Source: JANXQZ01 sp038225555 (GTDB lineage Bacteria > Acidobacteriota > Terriglobia > Bryobacterales > Bryobacteraceae). From it: a DNA stretch of 64,000 bases. The stretch is taken from assembly GCA_038225555.1 (NCBI GenBank), contig JBBRRB010000012.1:1-64000 (forward strand), read 5' to 3'. Every line of letters begins with the position of its first letter. Within the stretch, counting starts at the first letter, position 1. Both the position numbers and the translations under genes were made by a program. Positions 41,142 to 52,000 of the stretch are shown piece by piece. The notes below the pieces were generated by a model. The model had not been told where the DNA came from, did not search any database, and saw only the letters and a list, made by a program, of their open reading frames with translations.

Positions 41142-42370
41142 TGCGCGGCAACCTTGGACCACGGATCATGCCTATGGTCGCCCTGCTGGTTGCCGTCGGC
41201 ACGCCAGCTTTCGCGTATTCGGTCCTGACGCACGAGGCGATTATCGATACTGTCTGGGACGATTCTTTGAAGCCTCTCATCAAATCGCGATTCCCTAGCG
41301 TCACGGACGCGCAGCTGCTGGAGGCGCATGCCTACGCGTATGGCGGAGCGATCATTCAGGACATGGGCTACTATCCGTTCAGCAGCACGCTGTTCAGCGA
41401 CATTGTCCACTATGTGCGCAGCGGCGACTTTGTGGTCGCCCTAATTCATGACGCGCAGGATCCAAATGAATTCGCTTTCGCGCTCGGCGCGCTCGCGCAT
41501 TACGCGGCTGATAACAACGGACACCCGATCGCCACCAATCACGCGGTACCCATCCTTTATCCCAAGCTTCGCGCCAAATATGGCGATCCCATTACTTACG
41601 AAGACAATCCTGGCGCGCATCTTAAAACCGAGTTTGGGTTCGATGTTCTGGAAGTCGCACATGGGAGTTACGCTCCGAAGGCGTATCACGACTTTATCGG
41701 ATTTCAAGTGAGCAAGCCTTTGCTGGAGAGGGCTTTCCTGGAGATTTACTCCATACCGCTAAAGGACTTATTTTCAAGTCTCGACCTGGCCCTCGGCTCG
41801 TATCGGCGGACTGTAAGCGGAATGATCCCGGAGATGACGCGAGCGGCGTGGGACTTGAAAAAGGACGAGATTGGGAAAAGTACTCCTGGCGTTACCCGTC
41901 GGAAGTTTATCTACAACCTGCAGCGGTCGAGCTATGAAAGAGAGTGGGGAAAGCAATATGAACGGCCCGGGCCAGGAGCTAAACTGCTCGCGTTCTTGTT
42001 CCGATTGCTGCCCAAAGTTGGACCGCTGAAGGCGCTCGGATTCAAGGTGCCGACACCGGCTGTCGAAAAGCTGTTTATGGAGAGCTTTAATCAAACGTTG
42101 ACCTCGTACCGTGCGTATATCGGCGAAGTCCGGACAGACAAGCTGCGGCTTGCAGACAGCAATCTTGATACTGGAAAGGCGGTGCAGGAAGGCACGTATC
42201 AGTTTACGGATAAGACTTATTCGAAGCTGCTGGAGAAGCTGGCGGATCAAAAAGCAGATGTTTCGCCGGAACTGCGATCAGCTATTCTATCGTTCTTTCC
42301 CAAGCCCGACGCGAGCTTAAGTGAGAAGGCGAGGCTGGAGTTGGAATCGTTGCGCGGAAAAGGGCTGTAG
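41141..42370 (+). CDS. Zinc-dependent phospholipase C-family protein
   Basis: This 409-residue protein has a signal peptide (to about AFA at residue 25), followed directly by YSVLTHEAIID. ALAHYAADNNGHPIATNHAVP comes further on. This matches the zinc-dependent phospholipase C/S1-P1 nuclease-like fold with an N-terminal Tyr/Trp and several His ligands (THEA, HYAAD, GHP, NHA). The C-terminal 200 residues are helical and unassigned. It starts with GTG overlapping the CYTH stop; an internal ATG at 41168 also gives a signal peptide. Confidence 0.8.
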   Translation: MRGNLGPRIMPMVALLVAVGTPAFAYSVLTHEAIIDTVWDDSLKPLIKSRFPSVTDAQLLEAHAYAYGGAIIQDMGYYPFSSTLFSDIVHYVRSGDFVVALIHDAQDPNEFAFALGALAHYAADNNGHPIATNHAVPILYPKLRAKYGDPITYEDNPGAHLKTEFGFDVLEVAHGSYAPKAYHDFIGFQVSKPLLERAFLEIYSIPLKDLFSSLDLALGSYRRTVSGMIPEMTRAAWDLKKDEIGKSTPGVTRRKFIYNLQRSSYEREWGKQYERPGPGAKLLAFLFRLLPKVGPLKALGFKVPTPAVEKLFMESFNQTLTSYRAYIGEVRTDKLRLADSNLDTGKAVQEGTYQFTDKTYSKLLEKLADQKADVSPELRSAILSFFPKPDASLSEKARLELESLRGKGL

Positions 42371-42395
42371 CGGTGGACAGTATGATCGAAAGTGC

Positions 42396-45290
42396 ATGCG
42401 TCGTCTGATTGTTCTCGCGGTGCTGGTCCAAGCAGGTGCAGCGCAGAGCACGGCACCTGTCGTCATCACGACACAATCGCAAGAAGTGCTCCTCGATCTC
42501 GTATTTAGGGACAAAAAGGGGCGGCTCGTTCGCGACGTGAAGCCCGAAGAGATTCAGATCACCGACGATGGCACCCCCGTAAAGATGATCAGTTTTCGAC
42601 TGAATACTTCCCAGTCGGGTGGCGGATCGCAGGTGAAGACTCCCGCCGCTCCAGACCTCCTGCGGGAGTTTCGGCTGGTGACGCTGGTCTTTGACCGGCT
42701 CAGCTTGGAGCCGGGACGTCTGGCCCGCGATGCGGCTCTGGAGCTGATTCATCAAGCTTCTGGCCCGAACGTCTATTTCGCTGTCCTGGTCGTGGAAAGC
42801 CGACTGCATCTGCTTCAGCAATACACTTCAGACCAGACTGTCCTCAGAACTGCGATCGACGCGGCAACCAAGAGAGCGAAAGCACGGGAGCGTATTGATG
42901 GGGACCAGGCCGAGCGCATCCTGCGTTCGCTAGCAGGGGATGCAAATGCGGCCATGCAGGTCCAGCGCGGGGATCTCAGCGGTCTGAATGAGCGCGGCCC
43001 CGAGCGCAGGATGGCGGACATGATGCTAAATGTTCTCTCCATATCTGAATCGAGCGCCCGCTCCGTCCAGAGCCGCCCTTCGATCGGCGCGCTGCTTACG
43101 TTGGCGCGGGAACAGGAAGCTCTGCCGGGCCGCAAGACCATCGTCTATTTTTCAGAAGGCTTGCAACTTACCACCGCCGTCATGGAACAGTTCCGGACGG
43201 TGATTAGCGCCGCAAATCGTTCGAATGTGAGCATTTATGCAGTCGATGCCACGGGTCTGGCAGTCTCCGAAAAAAACCGCGAATCGAGCGACCTCGTCAA
43301 TCGCTCGGCGGAGCTGAGCAAACAGCAAGTAACATCGAATGGTACTGAGGCGGTGTCGGTGGCGCAGGTCAAATCCGGAGACACGATGGAGATGGGCCTG
43401 CGAAGCAGTTACCAGAGCCCCTTGCAGGAACTGGCGAAAGAGACCGGGGGGTTCGTGATCACGGATTCCAATGACTTCCGCAAGCCGATGAAGAAGATTT
43501 CCGAAGAGCTTTCCTCCTGGTATGAAGCAGCCTATTCTCCGGCGATCAGCTCATTCGACGGGCATTTCCGTCGCATCTCAGTGACGGTAAATCGGCGCGA
43601 CGTGCACGTTCAGTCCCGCGCCGGGTACTTCGCATTACCGTCCGGAAGCACTCAGCCCGCCAGCCCGCATGAAGCCGCGATGCTGAAGGCGCTTTCGTCA
43701 AAACCGCTGCCCTCAGCGCTTCCTTTCAAAATTGCCGCCTTTCAACAAGGGCGGCAAGGCACCGACTTCACTGCTAGCGTTGTATTCGAAATTCCAGCGA
43801 GCGAACTGCAACTGGATCCCGACAACGGCGGGGACATCTTGCGAGCGAGCGTTTCCGTGATGGGGGTAATTCACGACGGGTCGGGCAAAGTCGTCCACAA
43901 GCTGATGCGCGACGTCGCATACCAAATTTCGAAAGACAAAGCCGAACTGTTCCGCAAGGAGACGCTGTCCATCGCCGAGCCGTTTGCGCTGCCCTCCGGC
44001 AACTATAGGCTGCAGACTGTCGCCTTTGACCGCAACGGGAGCCGCATGGGGGGCGGGGAAACGGATGTGTCTTTAATGGAAGCGAAAGCTGGGCCCTGGA
44101 TTAGCCCCCTCGTTCTGGTGCGCAGGCTGGAGCCCGATGCAAACGCTGCTGGAGGACCGCTGCGGTTCAAAGGAGCGCGCGTTATTCCGGAGCTGTCCGG
44201 GTGTGTAGCGCATGGGGAATCCGCGACGATCTACTTCACGGTACAGACCTCGCCAGGGGCCAAAGCGCCACCCGGCTTAGCGCTGGAACTCAGCCGCGGT
44301 TCCGAGGTGTTGGGACGCTTCCCGATGACGCTGCCGGCAGGTGTGAAACCTGGGGACCAGTTGCCGTACGTAACCTCGATTCCGACGTCAAGCATGGATG
44401 CGGGTGATTATGTGGCCAGGGTTATCGTGCTGGAGGATGGTACGGAAGCAGAGCAGAAGATGGGATTCCGGGTGGAAGGCGGGTTAGCTCATGCCGCATC
44501 GGCGACGGCGCCTGCCCCGGCCTCGATTCCGTCGCATCAGTTTGCCGAGCCTCAGCCGGTGCTATCGGTACTGCTTGCACCAGAAGCGGGCGAACAAGAG
44601 CGCCTCATCAAAGCTGCCCGGGAACACGCTCTCTCCTACTCAGGCTCGCTTCCCAATTTCTCCTGCCGCCAGATTACACAGCGTTACCTGGATCCATCGG
44701 GGGTTGAGAACTGGCGCTTGCGCGACACGATCACCGAGCAGCTACGTTATCACGACGGTACTGAGAACTACACGATGATCGCTGTGAACGGCCAGCGAAC
44801 GAAGGTGAATCGTACGGAAATGGATGGCACTACTTCATCGGGTGAGTTTGGCAACCTGCTCCGGGCAGTTTTTTCGCCGCAGACCGAGGCTCTGTTTGAG
44901 TGGAAAGGCTGGTCAGGCTCTGGTTCCGATCGGCAGCACGTGGTCGCCTATAAGATCGCGAAGACTCATTCCCCGTATAGTCTCAGTGAGGGTTCCCGGC
45001 GCTATAAGCCGGCCATTCATGGCTTGTTGTACGTGGATGACGGCACGCAGCGGGTGCGGCGAATCACCGTCATCGCGGAGGGTATTCCAGCAGCTTTCCC
45101 GATGCAGGAGTCGACACTCGATTTGGAGTACGATTACGCGAAAATTGGCAACGAGGACTTCCTGCTGCCCAGCCAAGCTGTGCTGCGAGTCCGCCGTGGC
45201 CGCACGAGGCTGACCAGGCATGAGATTCGTTTTCGAGATTATCGGATGTATACCGTGGAGAGCAGCGTAAAGTTCGACCTCGGCAAGTAG
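42396..45290 (+). CDS. VWFA-related acidobacterial exported protein
   Basis: This 964-residue protein begins at ATG 42396 with a signal peptide (MRRLIVLAVLVQAGAAQ). An acidobacterial VWFA-related domain follows (about 25-330): VLLDLVFRDKKGRLVRDVKPEEIQI, LVTLVFDRLS, GRKTIVYFSEGLQL and NVSIYAVDATGL. The MIDAS motif is altered to DRLS, so metal binding is doubtful. The rest contains beta-rich regions and a C-terminal domain of about 200 residues. It is probably an envelope or secreted adhesion-type protein. It lies 25 bp downstream of the phospholipase-like gene. Confidence 0.83.
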   Translation: MRRLIVLAVLVQAGAAQSTAPVVITTQSQEVLLDLVFRDKKGRLVRDVKPEEIQITDDGTPVKMISFRLNTSQSGGGSQVKTPAAPDLLREFRLVTLVFDRLSLEPGRLARDAALELIHQASGPNVYFAVLVVESRLHLLQQYTSDQTVLRTAIDAATKRAKARERIDGDQAERILRSLAGDANAAMQVQRGDLSGLNERGPERRMADMMLNVLSISESSARSVQSRPSIGALLTLAREQEALPGRKTIVYFSEGLQLTTAVMEQFRTVISAANRSNVSIYAVDATGLAVSEKNRESSDLVNRSAELSKQQVTSNGTEAVSVAQVKSGDTMEMGLRSSYQSPLQELAKETGGFVITDSNDFRKPMKKISEELSSWYEAAYSPAISSFDGHFRRISVTVNRRDVHVQSRAGYFALPSGSTQPASPHEAAMLKALSSKPLPSALPFKIAAFQQGRQGTDFTASVVFEIPASELQLDPDNGGDILRASVSVMGVIHDGSGKVVHKLMRDVAYQISKDKAELFRKETLSIAEPFALPSGNYRLQTVAFDRNGSRMGGGETDVSLMEAKAGPWISPLVLVRRLEPDANAAGGPLRFKGARVIPELSGCVAHGESATIYFTVQTSPGAKAPPGLALELSRGSEVLGRFPMTLPAGVKPGDQLPYVTSIPTSSMDAGDYVARVIVLEDGTEAEQKMGFRVEGGLAHAASATAPAPASIPSHQFAEPQPVLSVLLAPEAGEQERLIKAAREHALSYSGSLPNFSCRQITQRYLDPSGVENWRLRDTITEQLRYHDGTENYTMIAVNGQRTKVNRTEMDGTTSSGEFGNLLRAVFSPQTEALFEWKGWSGSGSDRQHVVAYKIAKTHSPYSLSEGSRRYKPAIHGLLYVDDGTQRVRRITVIAEGIPAAFPMQESTLDLEYDYAKIGNEDFLLPSQAVLRVRRGRTRLTRHEIRFRDYRMYTVESSVKFDLGK

Positions 45291-45937
45291 GCCTTTATTG
45301 CCTTTCCGCTCCCTGACCGCCTAGCCTGCACGAGCTGCAGATGAACGCGCTGAGAGTCGCGCGACTGAATGGTGGTCGCAAATGCAGAGAGTGCAGACGT
45401 GAGTCTGGAGCCGTCGCCGGGTTACGGCGACTAGCTTGAGGATCAGCCAGAGTCGCCACCCTTTTTCGGACGATGGACTTCGGCGAACTGGGCGTAAGCG
45501 TGTTCGGGATCACGTCACGTTTGCGGATAACGAGGCAAATGCATCCGTAAAATCTGCGTCACACCGGTGGCCAAAACAAGCAGCCAGATGCTGCAAGAAC
45601 TATTGGGAGCAAGGGCAACATTGGTGACGGCTTTCGACGTGGAGAGAACCATCACGGTGCCTCAGCACCCGCTGTTCACTGTCGTGCTGCCACGCAGTCC
45701 TATTGGATAAACGCGTTAAACGCGATCCCCTGTAGCTGCGCGGCACTCGCGTTGGTCAAGTGAAGGACATTCCGGTGGCGCCATTTACGGTCAGACTTGT
45801 GGATTGGCGCCCCGGCTCGTGAAGGCGCACGCCAGGAGTCCGCTCTATAAGATCAGGGTCACTCGCCAGGGGTTAGAATGCACCAGGATAACGCGTTTAC
45901 GCCCCATAATTAGCTATGCTAAACGAACAAGCTAAAG
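45291..45937. other. Long intergenic stretch, possible gene relic
   Basis: No intact gene is supported. One plus-strand frame ending at a TAA at 45708-45710 reads protein-like for about 40 residues (QMLQELLGARATLVTAFDVE, then TVPQHPLFTVVLP) but lacks a start and matches no family I know. Other short frames look random. The last 60 bp are A+T-richer and presumably contain the promoter of the metalloprotease gene. Confidence 0.4.
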
Positions 45938-48361
45938 ATGATTCGCCTACTTCTCCTCGGCCTGCTGTTCGCTGCATCTGGTTCGTCGCAAAGCATTGCG
46001 TCCAAAACCGCGACCATGCGGAAGATGCCTGGATACTTTCCTATTTATTGGGACGATAAGGCAGGCAAGATCTGGCTCGAAATCGATAAGTTCGATACCG
46101 AGTTTCATTACGTGAACTCGCTCCCCGCCGGAATCGGTTCCAACGATATTGGGCTGGACCGCGGGCAGATCGGCGACTCGCGCATCGTTAAGTTTGAGCG
46201 CACGGGACCACGCGTGCTACTGATCCAGCCCAACTACAGCTATCGCGCGGTAACAGGAGATGCGATGGAGCGGCGCTCGGTGGAACAATCCTTCGCGCAG
46301 TCCGTGCTGTGGGGCTTTGACGCTGTAGCGGAGGAGGGCGGCCATGTGCTAGTGGATGCCACGCCTTTCTACCTGAGCGATGCTCATCGAGTGACGCAGG
46401 CCCTTCAGCAGGCCAAGCAAGGCGCGTTTCATGTCGATGCAACTCGGAGCGCACTCTACCTCCCCCAGACCCGGAATTTCCCGAAGAACACCGAAGTGGA
46501 AGCGACGCTTACTTTCGTGGGCGACAATCCTGGCGCATTCGTGCGGGAAGTGACGCCCAATCCTGAATCGATCACCGTGCGAGAGCACCATTCCTTCGTG
46601 CAATTGCCTGGACCCGGCTACCAGCCCAGGGCATTCGACCCGCGCTCCGGATTCATCGATACCAGCTATTTCGACTACTCGACTCCGCTATCGGAACCTA
46701 TCGTCAAGCGCTTTGTCATCCGGCATCGATTGAAGAAGAAAGATCCTGCCGCCGCTGTAAGCGCGCCAGTCGAGCCGATCACGTATTACCTCGATCCGGG
46801 TGCGCCGGAACCGATCCGGTCCGCGCTGCTGGAAGGGGCGCGCTGGTGGGATCAAGCGTTTGCGGAGGCGGGTTACAAGAACGCGTTTCGCGTGGAGTTG
46901 CTCCCTCCCGACGCGGATCCGATGGACGTGCGCTACAACCTGATCCAATGGGTCCACCGGTCGTCTCGTGGTTGGTCGTATGGTGGAGCGATCACGGACC
47001 CACGTACAGGCGAAATCATCAAGGGTCAAGTGACGCTCGGGTCCTTGCGCGGACGCCAGGATTACCTGATTGCGCAAGGCCTACTATCGCCTTACACCGA
47101 TGGCAAGACTGCGCCGCCGGAACTCGAGCGCATGGTGCTGGCGCGCTTGCGGCAACTTGCCGCGCATGAGGTAGGCCACACGCTTGGCCTCTCTCACAAC
47201 TTCGCCGCGAGCATCAAAGATCGGGCTTCCGTGATGGATTATCCGCCGCCGCTGATCAAGCTGACCGGTTCCGGAGCGCCGGATCTTTCGGACGCTTATG
47301 CGACGGGCATCGGCGCATGGGACAAGATCGCGATTACCTATGGGTACCGGGACTTTGCGCCAGGCGTGGATGAGAACAAAGAGCTCGATGCATTGATGCG
47401 AAAGGCGACGGGCGACGGATTCCTCTTCATCTCGGATCGGGATGCGCGACCCTTCGGAGGTCTGCATCCGCTCGCGCATCTTTGGGATTCAGGAACGAAC
47501 GCCGTGGATGAGCTGAACCGGATCATGCAGGTGCGAGCGCGCGCTCTCGGCCGTTTTTCGGAGAATAATATCCGCGTGGGCGCGCCCATGAGCACCCTCG
47601 AAGACGTGCTGGTGCCGATTTACCTGCTGCATCGCTACCAGACTGAGGCGGCGTCCAAGGTGCTGGGCGGCTCCTTTTACTCCTACGCATTGCGCGGCGA
47701 TGGACAAAAGGTAACGGAACAGGTACCAGCAGCGGAGCAGAACCGTGCGCTGGATTCATTGCTCGCCACCATTCGACCAGTGGCGCTCACGTTGGCTCCA
47801 GGCCTCCTTGCCTTGATTCCTCCTCCGGCGCATGGCTATGCCCGAAGCCGCGAAGATTTTCACAACCATACGGGGCTCGGCTTCGACCCGCTCGGGGCGG
47901 CTGAGTCGGCTTCGAATCTGACCGTGGGGCTTATCCTGCAGCCCGAACGGGCGGCGCGGCTGGTCCAATATCACGCTCAAAATGCTTCCATGCCTGGAAT
48001 TGGTGAAGTAATCGACAAGCTGATCGCCGCCACTTGGAAGGCCGAGCCCGTGGCAGGATTGTCCGGCGAGGTGCAGCGAGTGGTGGATGCAGTGGTGCTG
48101 TACCATCTGATGGCGCTCGCTGCAAATGAGGGCGCCTCGCAACAGGCGCGCGCCGTCGCATACGACCGGCTTGAAGTGCTCAAACAGTTCCTAAACCGTG
48201 TGGCAGGAAACGACCTCGCTGCACGCGCGCACTACCGTTTCGCAGCCGCCCAAATCGACCGCTTTCAAAAAAATCCGAAGGAGATTCCCGTTTCTAAGCC
48301 ACTGGAAGCACCGCCAGGGCAGCCGATCGGGTGCGAAGAATTCGCGCTATCGTCTAGATAG
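45938..48361 (+). CDS. Zinc-dependent metalloprotease (DUF5117/DUF4953 type), exported
   Basis: This 807-residue protein has a signal peptide (MIRLLLLGLLFAASGSSQS) and a DUF5117-like region (about 25-290). A metzincin catalytic domain follows (about 290-560) with the long zinc motif HEVGHTLGLSHNFAAS (about 409-424) and MDYPPP as Met-turn. A helical C-terminal DUF4953 part ends it. The family is widespread in Bacteroidota and Acidobacteriota and probably degrades extracellular or periplasmic protein. The response regulator gene follows after 3 bp. Confidence 0.88.
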   Translation: MIRLLLLGLLFAASGSSQSIASKTATMRKMPGYFPIYWDDKAGKIWLEIDKFDTEFHYVNSLPAGIGSNDIGLDRGQIGDSRIVKFERTGPRVLLIQPNYSYRAVTGDAMERRSVEQSFAQSVLWGFDAVAEEGGHVLVDATPFYLSDAHRVTQALQQAKQGAFHVDATRSALYLPQTRNFPKNTEVEATLTFVGDNPGAFVREVTPNPESITVREHHSFVQLPGPGYQPRAFDPRSGFIDTSYFDYSTPLSEPIVKRFVIRHRLKKKDPAAAVSAPVEPITYYLDPGAPEPIRSALLEGARWWDQAFAEAGYKNAFRVELLPPDADPMDVRYNLIQWVHRSSRGWSYGGAITDPRTGEIIKGQVTLGSLRGRQDYLIAQGLLSPYTDGKTAPPELERMVLARLRQLAAHEVGHTLGLSHNFAASIKDRASVMDYPPPLIKLTGSGAPDLSDAYATGIGAWDKIAITYGYRDFAPGVDENKELDALMRKATGDGFLFISDRDARPFGGLHPLAHLWDSGTNAVDELNRIMQVRARALGRFSENNIRVGAPMSTLEDVLVPIYLLHRYQTEAASKVLGGSFYSYALRGDGQKVTEQVPAAEQNRALDSLLATIRPVALTLAPGLLALIPPPAHGYARSREDFHNHTGLGFDPLGAAESASNLTVGLILQPERAARLVQYHAQNASMPGIGEVIDKLIAATWKAEPVAGLSGEVQRVVDAVVLYHLMALAANEGASQQARAVAYDRLEVLKQFLNRVAGNDLAARAHYRFAAAQIDRFQKNPKEIPVSKPLEAPPGQPIGCEEFALSSR

Positions 48362-48364
48362 ATC

Positions 48365-49069
48365 ATGAAGAAGATCGTTCTCATCGAAGACGATGCAGAC
48401 TTGTTCGCTCTCCTGAAATACAATCTCGAGCGGGAGGGATTCGCCTTTACTGGTATTCAAACCGGAAAAGACGCTCTGGAGTTTTGCCGCCGCGAGCATC
48501 CCGACCTGATCATCCTCGACATCATGCTGCCCGAAAGCGACGGGCTCGAAATCTGCAAGGGGCTGCGCCGACACGCGGAACTCAGCGCCGTTCCGATCAT
48601 CTTCTTAACCGCCCGAGCCTCGGAGACGGACCGCATCGTCGGCCTGGAGCTCGGTGCCAACGATTACATGGTGAAGCCCTTCTTTATCCGGGAACTCGTG
48701 GCGCGAGTTAAGACCCAGTTGCGAACCCACGTAGTCCCCCAGCGCAGCATACGCTCCGGCGCGCTGGAACTCGATAGGCGCACTTGCCGCGTGCTTTTGA
48801 ACGGCGCTCAATTGAGCCTCACCGCCACCGAGTTCAGGCTACTGGAGTACCTGATGAACCGGCCCGGTGCCGTCTTTAGCCGCGAACAGTTGCTCAACGC
48901 CGTCTGGGGACATGACCGCGCCGTGACTGACCGCACGGTGGACGTCTATATTCTGAGGCTCAGGCAGAAAATCGAGGCCGATCCCGCCAATCCGCTATAC
49001 ATCCGCGCGATCCGCGGATTTGGGTACAGTTTCAACGAAGCCGCCGTGGCTGAAACTGCCGCCGGTTAG
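48365..49069 (+). CDS. PhoB/OmpR-family response regulator
   Basis: This 234-residue two-domain regulator has a receiver (about 1-118) with acidic IEDD, acceptor Asp in LIILDIMLP, Thr in FLTARAS and Lys in MVKPF. The winged-helix DNA-binding domain (about 130-225) shows LSLTATEFRLLEYLMNRPGAVFSREQLL and a final RAIRGFGYSF. PhoB-like sequences often control phosphate or envelope genes. No histidine kinase is adjacent. It lies 3 bp after the metalloprotease and 11 bp before metH, so co-transcription is likely. Confidence 0.92.
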   Translation: MKKIVLIEDDADLFALLKYNLEREGFAFTGIQTGKDALEFCRREHPDLIILDIMLPESDGLEICKGLRRHAELSAVPIIFLTARASETDRIVGLELGANDYMVKPFFIRELVARVKTQLRTHVVPQRSIRSGALELDRRTCRVLLNGAQLSLTATEFRLLEYLMNRPGAVFSREQLLNAVWGHDRAVTDRTVDVYILRLRQKIEADPANPLYIRAIRGFGYSFNEAAVAETAAG

Positions 49070-49080
49070 AATAGATTAGA

Positions 49081-52000
49081 GTGATCAAACCGGACCGTAT
49101 CAAGGCGCTGATCGAGGCGCTCGACACACGTATTCTCGTCATCGATGGCGCGATGGGCACGATGATCCATCAGGAGCCGCTGTCGATAGAGACTGATTTT
49201 CTGGGACGTGAAAATTGCCCGGAGATCCTCGTGGTTACTCGTCCCGAGTTGATCCGGAACATCCATCGCGCCTACCTCGCAGCGGGGGCCGACATCGTGG
49301 AGACGGACACGTTCGGCGGTACTCCTCTCGTGCTCTCCGAGTTCAATCTACGCGACCGGACTCACGAGCTTAACGTAAAGGCCGTGCAGCTGGCCCGGGA
49401 GGCGGCGGACGAGTTCTCAACTCCGGATAAGCCGCGCTTTGTAGCCGGGTCGATGGGTCCGACGACGAAGGACTTGAACGTCACCGTCACGACAACATTC
49501 GAGACGATGCGCTCCAATTACTACGAACAGGCCAGGGCGCTGATCGATGGCGGAGCGGATCTCTTGCTCGTCGAAACCGTTTTCGATACCGGCAGTTTGA
49601 AGGCGGCTCTATTGGCCATCGACCAGCTTCAAACCGAGATCGGCCAGTTCATTCCGGTGATGGCTTCAGTCACGATTGAACGCAACGGCACAATGTTGGC
49701 GGGCCAAGGGATCGACGCGCTGTATGCCTCGATTGCCAATCACAATTTGCTCGCCGTGGGGCTCAATTGCGCGACAGGGCCGGACCTAATGACGGACTAC
49801 ATCCGAACGCTGTCCGAGATGTCCGCTTACCGCATTTCATGCTATCCCAACGCTGGCCTGCCGAACTCCGACGGAAAGTTCGGGGAAACGCCGGAATCCC
49901 TCGCGGCGCAACTCGAGAAGTTTGCGGACCATGGCTGGCTCAACATTGTGGGCGGCTGCTGCGGCACAACTCCAGAGCACATCCAGGCAATCGCGACGAT
50001 GGTGAAGACCAAGCAGCCCCGCCCCCTAAAGGCTTCGGATCATCGCGCCTACTATTCCAACAAGGAACTGGTGGAGGCCGAGGAAAGCAACCGTCCCCTG
50101 ATCGTCGGCGAACGCACGAACGTCATCGGTTCGCGGCTGTTCAAGAACATGGTGGCGGAAGAAAAGTGGGAAGAGGCGACCGAGATCGCGCGCTGGCAGA
50201 TCCGCAATGGCGCGCATGTGGTGGATGTGTGCCTGCAATCCAGCGATCGGGACGAGATGGCAGACATCCCGTTCTTCTACGAAAAGCTGATTCGCAAGAT
50301 CAAAGCGCCGATCATGATCGACACCACCGATCCGAAGGGAATCGAGCTAGCGCTGACTTACTGCCAGGGCAAGTCGATTATCAATTCGATCAACCTCGAA
50401 GATGGAGAGGAGAAGTTCGAGAGAATTTGCCCGATGGCCAAGGTTTATGGCGCGGCGCTGGTGGTGGGCACGATCGATGAAGACAAGCTGCAGGCGCAGG
50501 CGTTCACGCGCGAACGCAAACTGGCCGTGGCCCAGCGTTCGGTGAAGCTACTGACGGAGAAGTATGGGATTGAGCCGGAAGATATCATCATTGATCCGCT
50601 GGTGTTTCCGTGCGCGACTGGCGACGAAAATTATATCGGCGGGGCAGTGGAGACGATCGAAGCGATTCGGCTAATTAAGGACCGGATCCCGTTCGTGAAG
50701 ACCATCCTGGGCGTCTCGAATATTTCATTCGGACTGCCTGCGTCGGCTCGGGAAGTAGTGAACTCGGTTTTTCTGTATTACTGCACGAAGGCCGGGCTGG
50801 ACCTTGCAATCGTCAATGCGGAAAGGCTGGAGCGCTTCGCTTCCATTCCTCCTGAAGAGCGACGGCTTGCGGAGAGTCTGCTGTTCAACACGCCAGGGAT
50901 TGACATGCACGGGGTGCCGGAGGATTGGCGCTTGCAATCCCGCGAGGAGAAGGCCGCGGTCAATCAGTTGCACATCGCGGCAATTGCGGAGCATTTCCGC
51001 GGAGCCAGCAAGAAGGAAAAGAAGAAGGCTGCGGACCTACCGCTCGATCAGCGTCTTGGCAACTACATCATCGAAGGCACCAAGGACGGTCTGGTTGCCG
51101 ATCTGGACCGCAAAATGGCGGAAGGCGTTGCGCCGCTCGACATCATAAATGGACCGCTAATGACCGGGATGGCGGAAGTGGGGCGGCTGTTCAACAATAA
51201 TGAACTGATTGTGGCCGAAGTGCTTCAATCGGCCGAAGCGATGAAGGCGGGCGTCAATCACCTCGAGAAGTTTATGGAGAAGGCCGACACTGCCGCGCGC
51301 GGCAAGATCGTGCTGGCCACGGTGAAGGGCGACGTGCATGACATTGGCAAGAACTTGGTTGAAATTATCCTGGGAAACAATGGCTACGATGTCATCAATC
51401 TTGGCATTAAGGTTCCGCCTGAGGATCTGATCAAGGCGTACAACGAACACAAGCCCGACGTCATCGGTCTTTCCGGTCTTCTCGTCAAGAGCGCACATCA
51501 GATGGTGACTACTGCAGGCGATCTGCGCGATCATGGTATCCGCGTGCCTCTGCTCGTAGGCGGGGCGGCTCTCTCCGAGAAATTCACCAAGACGAAGATC
51601 GCTCCTGCGTACGCCGCTCCCACACTCTACGCCAAGGATGCGATGACCGGGCTGAGGCTGATGAACGAGATGATGGACGCGTCCACCCGCGACCAGATTT
51701 TAAAGTCTCATACCTACGGCGAGCTTGTAGAAGAGCCTGCAGGCGTCAGCGAGCCGATTGTACTGGCAGGGCAGGCGAGGAGCCGGAAGGTTCGGCCCGA
51801 TCTCCCGATTCCGCCCGCGCCCTATCTGGATCGCAGACTGCGCGATGTGCCGAATCTGCCCGAGCTGTGGAGTTACATCAATCCCTACATGTTGTACGGA
51901 CGCCACCTCGGCTTCAAGGGCAATTTCGAGAAGCTGCTGGCCGAGCGGGACACCAAGGCGCTTAAACTTTTCCACGATATGGAACAAGTGAAAACAGCGG

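Noticed and set aside
49070..49080. Cobalamin riboswitch expected before a metH gene
   Set aside because: Only 11 bp separate the regulator stop and metH start; no room and no such structure was seen upstream.
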